A DNA stretch of 64,000 bases. Source: Halogranum amylolyticum. GTDB taxonomy: Archaea; Halobacteriota; Halobacteria; Halobacteriales; Haloferacaceae. The stretch is taken from NCBI RefSeq assembly GCF_900110465.1, contig NZ_FODV01000010.1, forward strand, positions 62,001-126,000, read 5' to 3'. The notes beneath the pieces are model-generated. The model worked only from the letters and a program-made list of their open reading frames with translations. It made no database searches and was not told the DNA's origin. This document shows positions 34,228-42,996 of this stretch, one piece after another. Each line of letters starts with the position of its first letter. Position 1 is the stretch's first letter. Both the position numbers and the translations under genes were made by a program.

Positions 34228-35442
34228 GTGACGACAACCGAAGTATCCAGCGCGCGCGAGGAGGCTCTCGATTCCACGCAAGGGTGGCTGATCGTCGGGC
34301 TCGGAATCTGTATCCTCACGATGATCTGGGGGGCTGTCTTTACCTTCACTGTCTATGCCGACCGCCTCGCTGCAACCTTCAGCCTCTCTTCGTTGCAGGT
34401 CTCGTCTGTATTCTCAATTACGACTGCATTCTTCCTTATGGGCGGTGGACTTTTCGGTGTGTTCGCAACCCGGTTCTCCCTCCGGCCCGTCCTCGCAATG
34501 GTTGGCATCGGACTCGCCATTGCCACCGCACTTCTTCAAATCGTCAACTCGTATATCGGGGTCGTTGTAGCGTTTGCACTTCTCGGCACGGCAGGAGGCA
34601 CCGCGTTTACGATCGTCGTTTCACTCGCGCCGCAATGGTTCGATGTCTATCAAGGGCTTGCGACGAGTATCACGATGACGGGGATTGGTCTCGGCCCGCT
34701 GGTGCTGCCATTCGTGTGGCTCTGGCTGTTCAACCAGATCAACCTCCGACCCGCCTTCGCTGTCGTCATTGGGGTAACTGCCCTTCTTGTGTTCGTATCG
34801 AGCCTCGTCTACCATCGACCGCCGAGAGGTTCGCAGAATTCAACCACCGTTGACGCTGCATGGATCCGCGCAAGGATTAGCGACTCGCGGTTTCTCAGCA
34901 CGGCGATTGGGTTCGCTCTCACATTTAGCTGGTATTACGTACTCTCTGCCCACCTCGTCGGGATTCTCACAGCGAATGGGATCGATAGCCAGATCGCCGC
35001 TACTGGACTCAGTATCATCGGTGGTGTTAGCGTTTTTACCCGTATCGGAGGAGGAGTTATTGGAGACCGTGTAGGTCAGCGTGAGACTTTCGTGACAAGT
35101 GTGGTTCTCGCTAGCCTATGCGCGTTTGTATTCCCATTTGCACACTCAAATCTCCTAGTCTATATCGTCCTCTTCGGGTTTGGTATCGCCCTCGGACCTC
35201 TCGCCTCGCTCTGGTCACCGATTGTCCTCACTCGTTTCGGCTCCGAGAATGCAACTGCGACGGTCGGCTTGATGAATATTGCCGTGGCTGGCTCCGCGTT
35301 CCTCGCACCGCTCATCGTAAGTGCACTCCACCGCGTGACCGACGAATCTATCTTTCCTTTCGTCGTGCTGGGTGCCATTGTCGGTCTCGGAGCTGCCCTC
35401 TTTTACTGGGGTACAAACTCGGCGAGCAGTGATGAAGATTAA
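34228..35442 (+). CDS. MFS transporter, oxalate/formate antiporter-like
   Basis: A 404 aa twelve-helix transporter. The first half has WGAVFTFTVYADRLAATF and VFATRFSLRPVLAMVGIGLAIAT, with a tryptophan-rich SLAPQWFDVYQGLATSITMTGIGLGPL stretch typical of the monocarboxylate/OFA branch of MFS. The second half has IGGGVIGDRVGQRETF. GTG 34219 is an alternative start. It probably exchanges a small organic acid. It sits apart from any operon, with a relic of another MFS gene just upstream. Confidence 0.85.
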   Translation: MTTTEVSSAREEALDSTQGWLIVGLGICILTMIWGAVFTFTVYADRLAATFSLSSLQVSSVFSITTAFFLMGGGLFGVFATRFSLRPVLAMVGIGLAIATALLQIVNSYIGVVVAFALLGTAGGTAFTIVVSLAPQWFDVYQGLATSITMTGIGLGPLVLPFVWLWLFNQINLRPAFAVVIGVTALLVFVSSLVYHRPPRGSQNSTTVDAAWIRARISDSRFLSTAIGFALTFSWYYVLSAHLVGILTANGIDSQIAATGLSIIGGVSVFTRIGGGVIGDRVGQRETFVTSVVLASLCAFVFPFAHSNLLVYIVLFGFGIALGPLASLWSPIVLTRFGSENATATVGLMNIAVAGSAFLAPLIVSALHRVTDESIFPFVVLGAIVGLGAALFYWGTNSASSDED

Positions 35443-35590
35443 ACCATTCATATTAATCGCCGCTCAGCATATTCATGTTCTCTCATACGCATACAACAAG
35501 GAATCTCTTGATCCGTGCGTAACCGCAGTCGGAGACCGGCAAATAACCACCTGCGGTACGAGAAGCCCCGAATTTACACCGAGGAGGATA

Positions 35591-36847
35591 TTACATCATC
35601 CGCGTCGTTCGAACGACAAGCGTGCCAGCAACCGCACCGAGAACTGCAACAACGAACAGCGAACTCGAGTAGAAGAGGGCCACAGACCCAGCGATTATCA
35701 GTGGTCGAGGCAATTCGCCGGTCGGCACCCCTGCCATCGTTGCGGTTAATCCGACTATAGTACCAATGCCAGGGAGTACCTGAGCGAGTGCTGCGCCGAT
35801 GGCAGCACCTCCGGCCAAGAGCGGGAAGATTGGACCGCCTTTCCAGCCCGTCTCCAGCATCACACTCACCATCATGATTTTGGTGAGACCGGCTACGAGC
35901 AATGCCTCTGTTGGAAGTGGGAGTCCAGTAAAGAGCGCATTGATGGCGTTCTGGCCGGAGAAAAGAATACCCGGCGCGACAGCTCCAGCGAATCCCAATG
36001 TAAAACCTCCTACTGCCGATCGAACGAGGCGATTCTCGTTTCCTCGACGGTCTTGTAACTGATGTCGAAATCGGAGGTATAACACCGAAACGAGACCACC
36101 GATTGCCCCAAAGAGAATTGCCCCTCCTAGATGCCACATCAGATTCGCCGATTGGAATTCCGGGACAGCGTATCCGAACTTCAGTCCGTTTCCAGCAGCT
36201 ACTTTAAGAGCCACGAGCCCGAGGACGATAGCCGCGAGCCCCGGAATCCATCGCCACCATCGTGGGATGGGTGGGATGTCACTCTTTCCAATGGGTTGGG
36301 CAGATCGGTCGGTCGCAGGATAGAACAGATCTCGAAGTGACACACTCGTATTTGCCACTGTCGCAGACCACGCTGTACGAATCGCGGTGTTCAGCCTCGC
36401 GAGAGCGTGTGAACTCAATCCACCTCCGATGGCCACTAACGCAAGTTCAGGACCGAGACTCGCACCGAAGACGAGTGATATCAGAGAATTGACTGCTCCT
36501 TTTGAGATTTCGTCGTGATCGATGGTACGGCCACCGCGGATTTCCGACAGTAGCTTCTCGACGTCGCCTGGATGGTCGCCGAGATGGATGCGCCCCAGCC
36601 CGAGCGTGACACCTCCGACAGTACAGACAAGAATCGTATATAATGGGTGACCCGGCAACACTGTGATTGCCTCCGGAATCGTTTCCCAGAGGATAGTCAT
36701 CAGCCAATAGAGAGCTCGAAGGAATATTCCCGTAACGAGACCAACGGGTATAGCGAGACATATCACCACAACAAGAACGCGAGAGAGGTTACGAACAGCG
36801 AGCGGTATGGCGATTCCTTGGCGGTGGTGTTTCGATTCACCTACCAT
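35591..36847 (-). CDS. ClC-type chloride channel/transporter
   Basis: A 418 aa multi-helix protein of the ClC family. The selectivity-filter segment GASLGPELALVAIGGGLS corresponds to GREGP of classical ClC proteins but has Ser-Leu before GPE. GWKGGPIFPLLAGGAAIGAAL and the preceding SGQNAINALF are the other family marks. The residues at the external gate therefore differ from a typical antiporter. ATG 36847 is chosen over 36883. It is convergent with the MFS gene. Confidence 0.86.
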   Translation of the reverse strand: MVGESKHHRQGIAIPLAVRNLSRVLVVVICLAIPVGLVTGIFLRALYWLMTILWETIPEAITVLPGHPLYTILVCTVGGVTLGLGRIHLGDHPGDVEKLLSEIRGGRTIDHDEISKGAVNSLISLVFGASLGPELALVAIGGGLSSHALARLNTAIRTAWSATVANTSVSLRDLFYPATDRSAQPIGKSDIPPIPRWWRWIPGLAAIVLGLVALKVAAGNGLKFGYAVPEFQSANLMWHLGGAILFGAIGGLVSVLYLRFRHQLQDRRGNENRLVRSAVGGFTLGFAGAVAPGILFSGQNAINALFTGLPLPTEALLVAGLTKIMMVSVMLETGWKGGPIFPLLAGGAAIGAALAQVLPGIGTIVGLTATMAGVPTGELPRPLIIAGSVALFYSSSLFVVAVLGAVAGTLVVRTTRMM

Positions 36848-37171
36848 CGTTTTGCACTCTAGACGAACGGGATATGGGGGCAAATCAGTTCCGTTTTAGA
36901 CAACGTAGAATGATATCTCTGAACAGTGGATGAACAGCTGCTGCTGAAAAAGAGAGGGTCAAATTCAGGTCACTGTCTGAATACTGTGCGGTGGTTTCAG
37001 ATCTGCACAGAGCACACGCTTCTGGAAACCTTGTTGAATCACCTTTTTTTCGTCCTCTACTGCATTCGGGGAAGAACGATGTTGCCGGCGGCGTCCATCT
37101 GTAATCGGTGTACTTGAGCGAACAAGTTTCGAATATACAGATAGACCGTGGTTATATCCGAACTATGTGAC
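36848..37171. other. AT-rich gap, no gene seen
   Basis: A 324 nt stretch including a T7 run near 37041-37048. No supportable open frame. A GGTTATATCC box (about 37147-37156) belongs to the next small frame. Confidence 0.35.
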
Positions 37172-37420
37172 ATGGAGAAAGTTTCCATTGACAACGTAGA
37201 CGACAACACGCGAGCGGTGCCTGGTGACGACGGGTTTCGCCCGTCTGCCAGGATTGCGGTGCCAAACGCGACGCTGAGTAGGCGGTCACCCCAGGTCGAC
37301 AAGAGTCTGAGTGTCCGAAGATGCGAGAAGTGTCTCGGAAACCTCCGGGTTTCGTCTTCAGTGTATTCCGCCTTATTTTCATCCTTCCTGTGGGCGGGAG
37401 AAGAGTTTCTGTACAATTAA
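37172..37420 (+). pseudogene. Small ORF or truncated gene, unknown
   Basis: An 82-codon frame beginning MEKVSIDNVDDNTRAVPG. The first eight to ten residues are like those of haloarchaeal cupin-domain proteins, and a TATA box lies about 25 nt before the ATG. The rest, rich in Arg and Ser, does not resemble a cupin, so this is probably a gene broken by a frameshift near codon 15-20. It ends just before btpA. Confidence 0.3.
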
Positions 37421-37444
37421 GCCACTAGGCGATTATGGAGTCAT

Positions 37445-38239
37445 ATGGACGTCTTCAGTAGCGAAACGCCGATTATCGGAATGGTTCACTTGCCGGCACT
37501 TCCGGGCGCACCCGGTTACGATGAGGATCGAAGCGCGATTCGTGAGCGTCTTTTACAAGACGCTACTGCACTCGAAGCAGGCGGTGTCGACGGTATCATG
37601 CTCGAGAACTTCGGTGACACTCCGTTCTATCCAGACCGTGTTCCTCGACACGTCGTTGCCGATATTACTGCACTTGCTGAAACACTCAGCAATCAAGTAT
37701 CGGTCCCCTTTGGAGTAAACATCCTTAGAAACGACGTGCAGAGCGCACTCGGTATCGCCGCTGCGACGGGGGGTACGTTCGTCCGTGTGAACGTACATAC
37801 AGGTGCGCGTCTCACCGATCAGGGGATCATCGAGGGAATGGCCCACGAGACGCTGCGGCTTCGCGATCGACTGGATACCGATGTTGCCATCCTCGCCGAT
37901 ATCGACGTGAAACACTCCGCTGCGCTTGCTGAACGTACTCTCGAGGAAACCTTCGGCGATTTAATCGAGCGTGGCGGTGCCGACGCCGTCGTCGTGAGCG
38001 GGACGGGCACCGGCGCGACCGTTGATACGACGGTTCTCGATCGAGTAGTCGAGTGTCGTGATGACCACGGGTTTGACGTCCCAGTCTTGATTGGGAGCGG
38101 GGTCACACCGGAGACGGCATCCGATCTGCTCTCGGTCGCCGACGGCGCGATTGTCGGAACGGCACTGAAACGCGACAGAAGAACGACCGCTCCAGTCGAC
38201 GAAGCGGCGGTCGAACGCCTCGTCGCGTCTATCCATTAG
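37445..38239 (+). CDS. BtpA/SgcQ family TIM-barrel protein
   Basis: A 264 aa protein of the BtpA family. IIGMVHLPALPGAPGY at the N-terminus, then GVDGIMLENFGDTPF, FGVNILRNDVQSALGIAAATGGTFVRVNVHTGA, and SGTGTGA with a late VLIGSGVTPET phosphate-binding loop are diagnostic. The barrel loops suggest a phosphorylated sugar or nucleotide ligand. Bacterial relatives affect photosystem I or sit in sugar operons; haloarchaeal function is not known. It is tail to tail with a PfkB kinase and its last 4 nt overlap that gene's end, suggesting a functional pair. Confidence 0.88.
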   Translation: MDVFSSETPIIGMVHLPALPGAPGYDEDRSAIRERLLQDATALEAGGVDGIMLENFGDTPFYPDRVPRHVVADITALAETLSNQVSVPFGVNILRNDVQSALGIAAATGGTFVRVNVHTGARLTDQGIIEGMAHETLRLRDRLDTDVAILADIDVKHSAALAERTLEETFGDLIERGGADAVVVSGTGTGATVDTTVLDRVVECRDDHGFDVPVLIGSGVTPETASDLLSVADGAIVGTALKRDRRTTAPVDEAAVERLVASIH

Positions 38240-39165
38240 TACTCGTCAATGAGTGCTTGAACGCTGGTTTCATCGGGAAGACAGCCGCAAGCACCCTCAG
38301 CACTGCAATTAAGCGCAGCGACGCCAGCAGCGAACCGTCCCGCATCTGCTGGAGAAGCCTCACCAAGTACCCATGCATGGATGAGTCCTGCAGTGAATGC
38401 ATCGCCCGCGCCCGTCGTGTCCGCAACTGGGACAGGAATAGCTGAGATATCGACTGTTGTATCACCATCGAGAAGAACTGCTCCCTCGTCCCCACGAGTG
38501 ACGGCCGCACGCGGGAGAGATCGCTGTCTGAGAGCGGCGATAGTATCTTCGAAATCCTCACCAAAATATGAGCGAGCAGCCACCTCACCGACTACGAACA
38601 GGTCAGCAACTGAGAGCACTCGGTCGATAGTTTCCGGAGTTGTGCCACGTCCCTCGAGTTCCGAGAGTGGTCCTGCGAGGTCGAACACGAGGTGTGCAAT
38701 CTCACCACGCTCCCGAGCCGCCACGAGCTCGGTGACGACTGCGTCAGGAGCATAAGCGCTGCTGAAAACGACGTTCGCGTCGGTGAGATATTCTCCGTCG
38801 GTGGTATCAAGCTGAAGTTGTGGCACACTCTGCCCGCCAGCAACGATCATCTTTTCTCCGGTAGGGCCCCGCAAGATTAGCGTATACGAGGACTCTTCCG
38901 AACCGGAGCGAACCTGGGTGACGTCCAGACCGCGCGTTCGCAACGTGGTTTTGATTTCTTCGGTGGCATCCTCTCCGAGACGCGTGACAATCCCGACGTC
39001 ACGGTCGAGCGCGGCGAGTCCAGAGCCAACGTTTGCTGCGACGCCACCGACAGTAGTGGTATAGTCGTGGACGAACGCCCCGCCATCTGGTTTCGGTAGG
39101 TTTGAAAGCGTGTAAACATGGTCGATAAGAGCGCTTCCAACCGTAACGACATCCAGTGAAGCCAT
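38236..39165 (-). CDS. PfkB/ribokinase family sugar kinase
   Basis: A 309 aa kinase. Substrate side: GSALIDHVYTLSNLPKPDGG and the GGVAANVGSGLAALD glycine motif. Catalytic side: DTTGAGDAFTAGLIHAW with the catalytic aspartate. Members phosphorylate ribose, nucleosides, fructose or related sugars. Its pairing with the BtpA gene suggests it makes the phosphorylated ligand of that protein. Substrate unknown. Confidence 0.9.
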   Translation of the reverse strand: MASLDVVTVGSALIDHVYTLSNLPKPDGGAFVHDYTTTVGGVAANVGSGLAALDRDVGIVTRLGEDATEEIKTTLRTRGLDVTQVRSGSEESSYTLILRGPTGEKMIVAGGQSVPQLQLDTTDGEYLTDANVVFSSAYAPDAVVTELVAARERGEIAHLVFDLAGPLSELEGRGTTPETIDRVLSVADLFVVGEVAARSYFGEDFEDTIAALRQRSLPRAAVTRGDEGAVLLDGDTTVDISAIPVPVADTTGAGDAFTAGLIHAWVLGEASPADAGRFAAGVAALNCSAEGACGCLPDETSVQALIDEY

Positions 39166-39519
39166 GACACCTACTCGTTCCGCTGTCTGCTTGAATATGT
39201 GGTTCTTCTCTCTGCGGGTTGTCCGACACAGCGTGGGAGTCGGTTGCTGACTATCCGCTTTCTCACAGTAGAGGCAGATGAATTATCGAACAGCATCTCC
39301 ATTGAGACCAAGGATATTAGATACTAACATAGATTTGGGCTATGTACATTCCTACTGTTCACACCGACAAATCGGTATTTGACCGTATCTGTAGCGAACC
39401 ACTCTCAAAGCTCGGGACGAGAGGCTCAGAGTATAAAGAAAATTGACACTAGTGAACCGATAGACAGCGGTTGAGTTCACTGTTTCGCGGCACACTTGAT
39501 GTGGTGAACGACACATATC
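39166..39519. other. AT-rich gap, no gene seen
   Basis: A 354 nt stretch upstream of the kinase gene. It should hold that gene's promoter; no other feature could be supported. Confidence 0.35.
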
Positions 39520-39690
39520 CTACCGGCTCTCTGCTACCGAGTCGGAATCAGTGTAGTGATCCAGCGGGCCGAACTCCGTTGCGAAGTCGATGACTTCCTG
39601 TTCCGAAACTATCGTTGACCCACACGATACTACGGTCCTTTTCGATATCCTCGAAGTAGACGGTCTCGTTATCCTTCTCGTTCACAGGGA
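39520..39690 (-). pseudogene. MaoC-type dehydratase relic (candidate)
   Basis: The minus strand reads YFEDIEKDRSIVWVND and then, after a one-base shift, SEQEVIDFATEFGPLDHYTD before a stop at 39520-39522. This order, an Y-E-D-I start and an E-E-I-x-x-F-A-x-x-x-D-P-x-x-x-H-T-D segment, is the N-terminal part of MaoC-like hydratases. The hot-dog helix and the rest are missing. Only a fragment is present, so the call is tentative. Confidence 0.45.
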
Positions 39691-40125
39691 GGTTTCTGGT
39701 ACCGATAGAGGCTTTTTACTATTTCACTGTGGAAGAGAGAAACAGATGTTGCTCTCTTCCTGATGATGTGGCATCGGGTTTGCTGGCAATCTAAGCATCG
39801 GTCAGCGATAGATAAAGGCGATCTGCTTAGAATCATCCTCGTTGTGCCAACCAGTACGGAGGTGTTAACTCAACCACACTCATCACAGAGACTGAATCAA
39901 AAAATAACGTTTCGATATATCCTAGAATATTTGTCTAATACGTGGGTTATAACGTAACAGGCGTACTGAAAGTAAGTCTGAGCCAAGTCCGAGAATTCAG
40001 TTTGGTCGATATACAGCTAGAAGTTGAGACAAAAATGACACGGGGACCATGATAACCGCATCGTACGGTATCTCAAAACCCGAGGGTGTGTCACGTTAGC
40101 GACGAGAAATGGTGTCGCAGTGTAG
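39691..40125. other. AT-rich gap before the amidohydrolase gene
   Basis: A 435 nt stretch between a relic and the convergent end of the amidohydrolase operon. A 64-codon frame at 39763 shows no motif. Nothing further can be supported. Confidence 0.35.
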
Positions 40126-41391
40126 TTAGGAGAGCAGTTCGAGTGCTGTCTGGGAAAGTACCGACACTCCGATTGAAAGGCTTTCTTCGTCGATATCGAA
40201 CGTGGGGGTGTGGTGTCCACTGGGGTTACTGCCACCGATACCGATGTACGTTCCTTTTCCTCCATTTTCAACGACTGCTTTCAGTAGATACGTAACATCC
40301 TCACTGGCTCCTAAGTTATCACGTCGGAGAACTGTGGAAGTACTATCAATACTCTCTGCGACGTCACTCACGAGACTGACCAACTCTTCATCGCAATCTT
40401 GCCGAATCGATTCTCCGATAAGCGAGGCCTCCACAGTACATTCGTGGAGATCCGCAGCCGAATTAAGGCACCGATAGACGGCATCACGCATATACTCCAT
40501 CAGTTCGGTCGATTCCCCACGAACCTCCGCATTGGCGGTCGCTCGATGGGCAATCACATTAGCGGGATTCTCGGAGTGGATGTTCCCGACGTTCACCCGC
40601 GTTGAACCCTCTTTGTGCCGAGGAATCCCATACATGTCATTCGCAGCGGTCACTAACGCTTGTACTGCGTTCCGACCATCGTTAGGTGCGAACCCAGCAT
40701 GCGCAGACTCTCCTTCGAAAATAATATCGAACCGAGATAGAGCGAGTGCCCCGTCGAGTCCCGCAACAACGGTCCCTGTTGGGTAATCAAGTCCAATATG
40801 AGCACCGATCAGATACTCTACGTCGTCAATATGTGGTCCTGCAGCCATCGGTTTTCCGCCGCCGAGGAGTTCCTCAGAAGGTTGGAAGAATACCTTGAAC
40901 GTTCCGCTAAAATCACTTTCCAAAACCGCCCTAAGCGTACCTAGACCAAATGTGATATGCGCATCGTGCCCACAAGCATGCATGAACCCGACGTTATTTG
41001 ACCGGAATCCCTTGGCCGCCGGTGTATGTTTGCTGTCACGTGACTCTTCAATCGGAAGTGCATCGATATCAACGCGAAGCCCGATAGTAGGTCCCTCACC
41101 GCGATCGACGACTGCAACGGCACCCGTATTTCCTCCTTCGATGTGCGTTAAAATATCCATCCGGTCGGTTTCGGATTTCGCTTTTTCGAACCACTGTGAG
41201 AGTTCCTCCTCGTCCGGAACGCCTAATCGCTCGGTGGTTTCCAACGCGTCGGGGCCTACGTGTATCTCATCCACTCCGAGACGTTCAAGTTCTTCGACGA
41301 TGCTCACCGTGGTTAGGAATTCACACCATCCCGGCTCCGGGTACTGATGGAACTGTCGTCGCAGCTCAACCAAATCCATCTCCTCTGGCAT
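40126..41391 (-). CDS. M20-family amidohydrolase, AbgA-like (p-aminobenzoyl-glutamate hydrolase type)
   Basis: A 421 aa dizinc amidohydrolase. Metal motifs are MHACGHDAH (137-145) and PSEE (171-174), with HHTPTFDIDEE near the C-terminus. The N-terminal half follows AbgA closely: YPEPGWCEF, the RLGVPDEEEL segment and an acidic-Lys stretch before IEGGNTGAVAVV. These parts separate AbgA from ordinary hippurate or acyl-amino acid hydrolases. AbgA releases p-aminobenzoate and glutamate from a folate breakdown product. A TATA box lies about 30 nt before ATG 41391, though the two transport genes lie just upstream on the same strand. Confidence 0.82.
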   Translation of the reverse strand: MPEEMDLVELRRQFHQYPEPGWCEFLTTVSIVEELERLGVDEIHVGPDALETTERLGVPDEEELSQWFEKAKSETDRMDILTHIEGGNTGAVAVVDRGEGPTIGLRVDIDALPIEESRDSKHTPAAKGFRSNNVGFMHACGHDAHITFGLGTLRAVLESDFSGTFKVFFQPSEELLGGGKPMAAGPHIDDVEYLIGAHIGLDYPTGTVVAGLDGALALSRFDIIFEGESAHAGFAPNDGRNAVQALVTAANDMYGIPRHKEGSTRVNVGNIHSENPANVIAHRATANAEVRGESTELMEYMRDAVYRCLNSAADLHECTVEASLIGESIRQDCDEELVSLVSDVAESIDSTSTVLRRDNLGASEDVTYLLKAVVENGGKGTYIGIGGSNPSGHHTPTFDIDEESLSIGVSVLSQTALELLS

Positions 41392-41477
41392 ATCTAAACT
41401 AATATCGATATCCCATATATTAGTTATCGATGTAATCGGATATATTCTAATTGAAAGATATCACAACATGGATTCCT

Positions 41478-42245
41478 TTACTCGTCTGACGAACTGATCA
41501 TACCTCTCTCCCACATCGCCCGCGCAACGTACATCGTTCCGAATACAGAGGCTATTATTACGGCGTACAGCGGAAGGCCCGGAAGGAACGAGAGCAGGCC
41601 GAAGTCCATCAACAGCGTCATGACCAGTGCAATTGTAAACCCTACACCCGCGAGCTTTGGATAATCTCTTCCGAACTGTGCGAATATCGCACCGAATACG
41701 GAGGGGACGAGATAGGAGTCGAGTGCATTTTGCCACAGCTCTGGAAGTGCTTGGAAGACGGAGACGAGGGCAACTGCGCCCACTGCTAATATCGTGATAT
41801 TCACAGCTATCGATGCAGAGATCGCTATTGTCGAAATCAAACTACCCTGTGGCGTGCCGGGTTCTACGTCGGCACTCTCTTGGGCAGCGGCGGCACATGG
41901 CAGCCGAAGGTTCGAGATGTTCCCAGACAAGAAAGCCATGTACGTACCCGGAATCCCCAAAACGGGGTAGTAAGATACCGGTTCGACGATCCAAAAGATC
42001 CCGAATGTGGCGACTACCGATACAAACGCCCCAGTGATCGCTCCCACTGGAGGAACGATCTCGAAAACTGTGAGCAAGACTAGCGCAGGTCCCAAAGATA
42101 GTGCTACCGCAAGCAGGTTGGTCCGTCGTCCCCACTTATTGATATACGGGATGAACCGATTTTGGTAGATGCTTTTGTCCTGTGCTGCCTCCTCTACTAC
42201 TTCGCTGGCGTCAATCGTATCGTGCTGTTGTTGTTGTTCAGACAT
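41478..42245 (-). CDS. Membrane protein, partner of the DUF5058-like transporter
   Basis: A 255 aa protein with about six hydrophobic helices after a hydrophilic N-terminus rich in Gln. The loop GIPGTYMAFLSGNISNLRLPCAAAAQ between helices and the GTPQGSLISTIAISASIAVNITIL segment look like a substrate-binding pair of re-entrant loops. It starts one base after the stop of the preceding membrane gene and ends 86 nt before the AbgA-like gene. The two membrane proteins probably form one transporter for the amidohydrolase substrate. The family function is unknown. Confidence 0.75.
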   Translation of the reverse strand: MSEQQQQHDTIDASEVVEEAAQDKSIYQNRFIPYINKWGRRTNLLAVALSLGPALVLLTVFEIVPPVGAITGAFVSVVATFGIFWIVEPVSYYPVLGIPGTYMAFLSGNISNLRLPCAAAAQESADVEPGTPQGSLISTIAISASIAVNITILAVGAVALVSVFQALPELWQNALDSYLVPSVFGAIFAQFGRDYPKLAGVGFTIALVMTLLMDFGLLSFLPGLPLYAVIIASVFGTMYVARAMWERGMISSSDE

Positions 42246-42246
42246 A

Positions 42247-42996
42247 CTACCACAAACTTCCAATCGATAATTGAATAATGATTCCGACGGCTAAACCAAC
42301 TACCATTGCAATTCCTAACGCCCACTCTCTGATCCACTGTACATCTTTTTTATCTGCGACTTGTAACAGCCCAAGCATCGCCAAACCACCAGCGGCTACA
42401 GATCCAGTTTCCGGGGTACCGGCCGTCACCTCTCCTGTGAGGAAATAAGCGAAGGCCCCGAGCATAGCCGCCGAACTGATAATCGGGATGAGTTTTTCTT
42501 TCCCGCCCCCGATCCTTTGTCTCACCTTCTCCATGTGCGGGGTGCCTAGTGCCGAGACCAATAGCCAGCCTGTTCCACCAAGAGTCATTGACCATACTGC
42601 GGTTGCGTACGCTTGTTCGGAGATGCCGTCATCACCCAAACTGTAGCCGAATTGAGAGACACCGAGTTCGGCAGCCGGTAACTCGAATGCTACTGATCCA
42701 ATCACAGAGAGTCGCATCCACGCGACTGGACCACCTACGGTTGCAATCAGAGCGAGCATACCGGCTAAAACAGCTACAGCAGGGCCAATAGCCGAGATCA
42801 CTCCCGTTTTGAGCCCGGTTTTTAACTGTTCATCTGACAGTCCCATCTCGTTCCCGTTTTTCCACGCACGCTGGAGGAACAGCCCAGCTTGTAATAGGAC
42901 AACTAGTACTACCGGTACCGTTGCAAGCCATAGCCAAGTGCTATTGGCAATGTCCATATAAATCGGCACCGTCGCTATTGTTTGGTATCCGACCAT
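42247..42996 (-). CDS. DUF5058-like membrane protein
   Basis: A 249 aa protein with about six to seven membrane helices: NSTWLWLATVPVVLVVLLQAGLFL, ISAIGPAVAVLAGMLALIATVGGPVAWMRLSVIGSV, and a C-terminal pair. From memory this matches the DUF5058 family, of unknown function, often placed next to a second membrane protein and a peptidase. ATG 42996 is chosen over 43020 because a TTTATAG box lies 26-32 nt upstream. It is first in the operon that ends with the AbgA-like amidohydrolase. Confidence 0.75.
   Translation of the reverse strand: MVGYQTIATVPIYMDIANSTWLWLATVPVVLVVLLQAGLFLQRAWKNGNEMGLSDEQLKTGLKTGVISAIGPAVAVLAGMLALIATVGGPVAWMRLSVIGSVAFELPAAELGVSQFGYSLGDDGISEQAYATAVWSMTLGGTGWLLVSALGTPHMEKVRQRIGGGKEKLIPIISSAAMLGAFAYFLTGEVTAGTPETGSVAAGGLAMLGLLQVADKKDVQWIREWALGIAMVVGLAVGIIIQLSIGSLW

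Noticed and set aside
40126-41391. Hippurate hydrolase or indole-acetyl-amino acid hydrolase
   Set aside because: The N-terminal half has AbgA-specific insertions (long segment between the first helix and the IEGGNTG region) that ordinary M20D enzymes lack; substrate still unproven.
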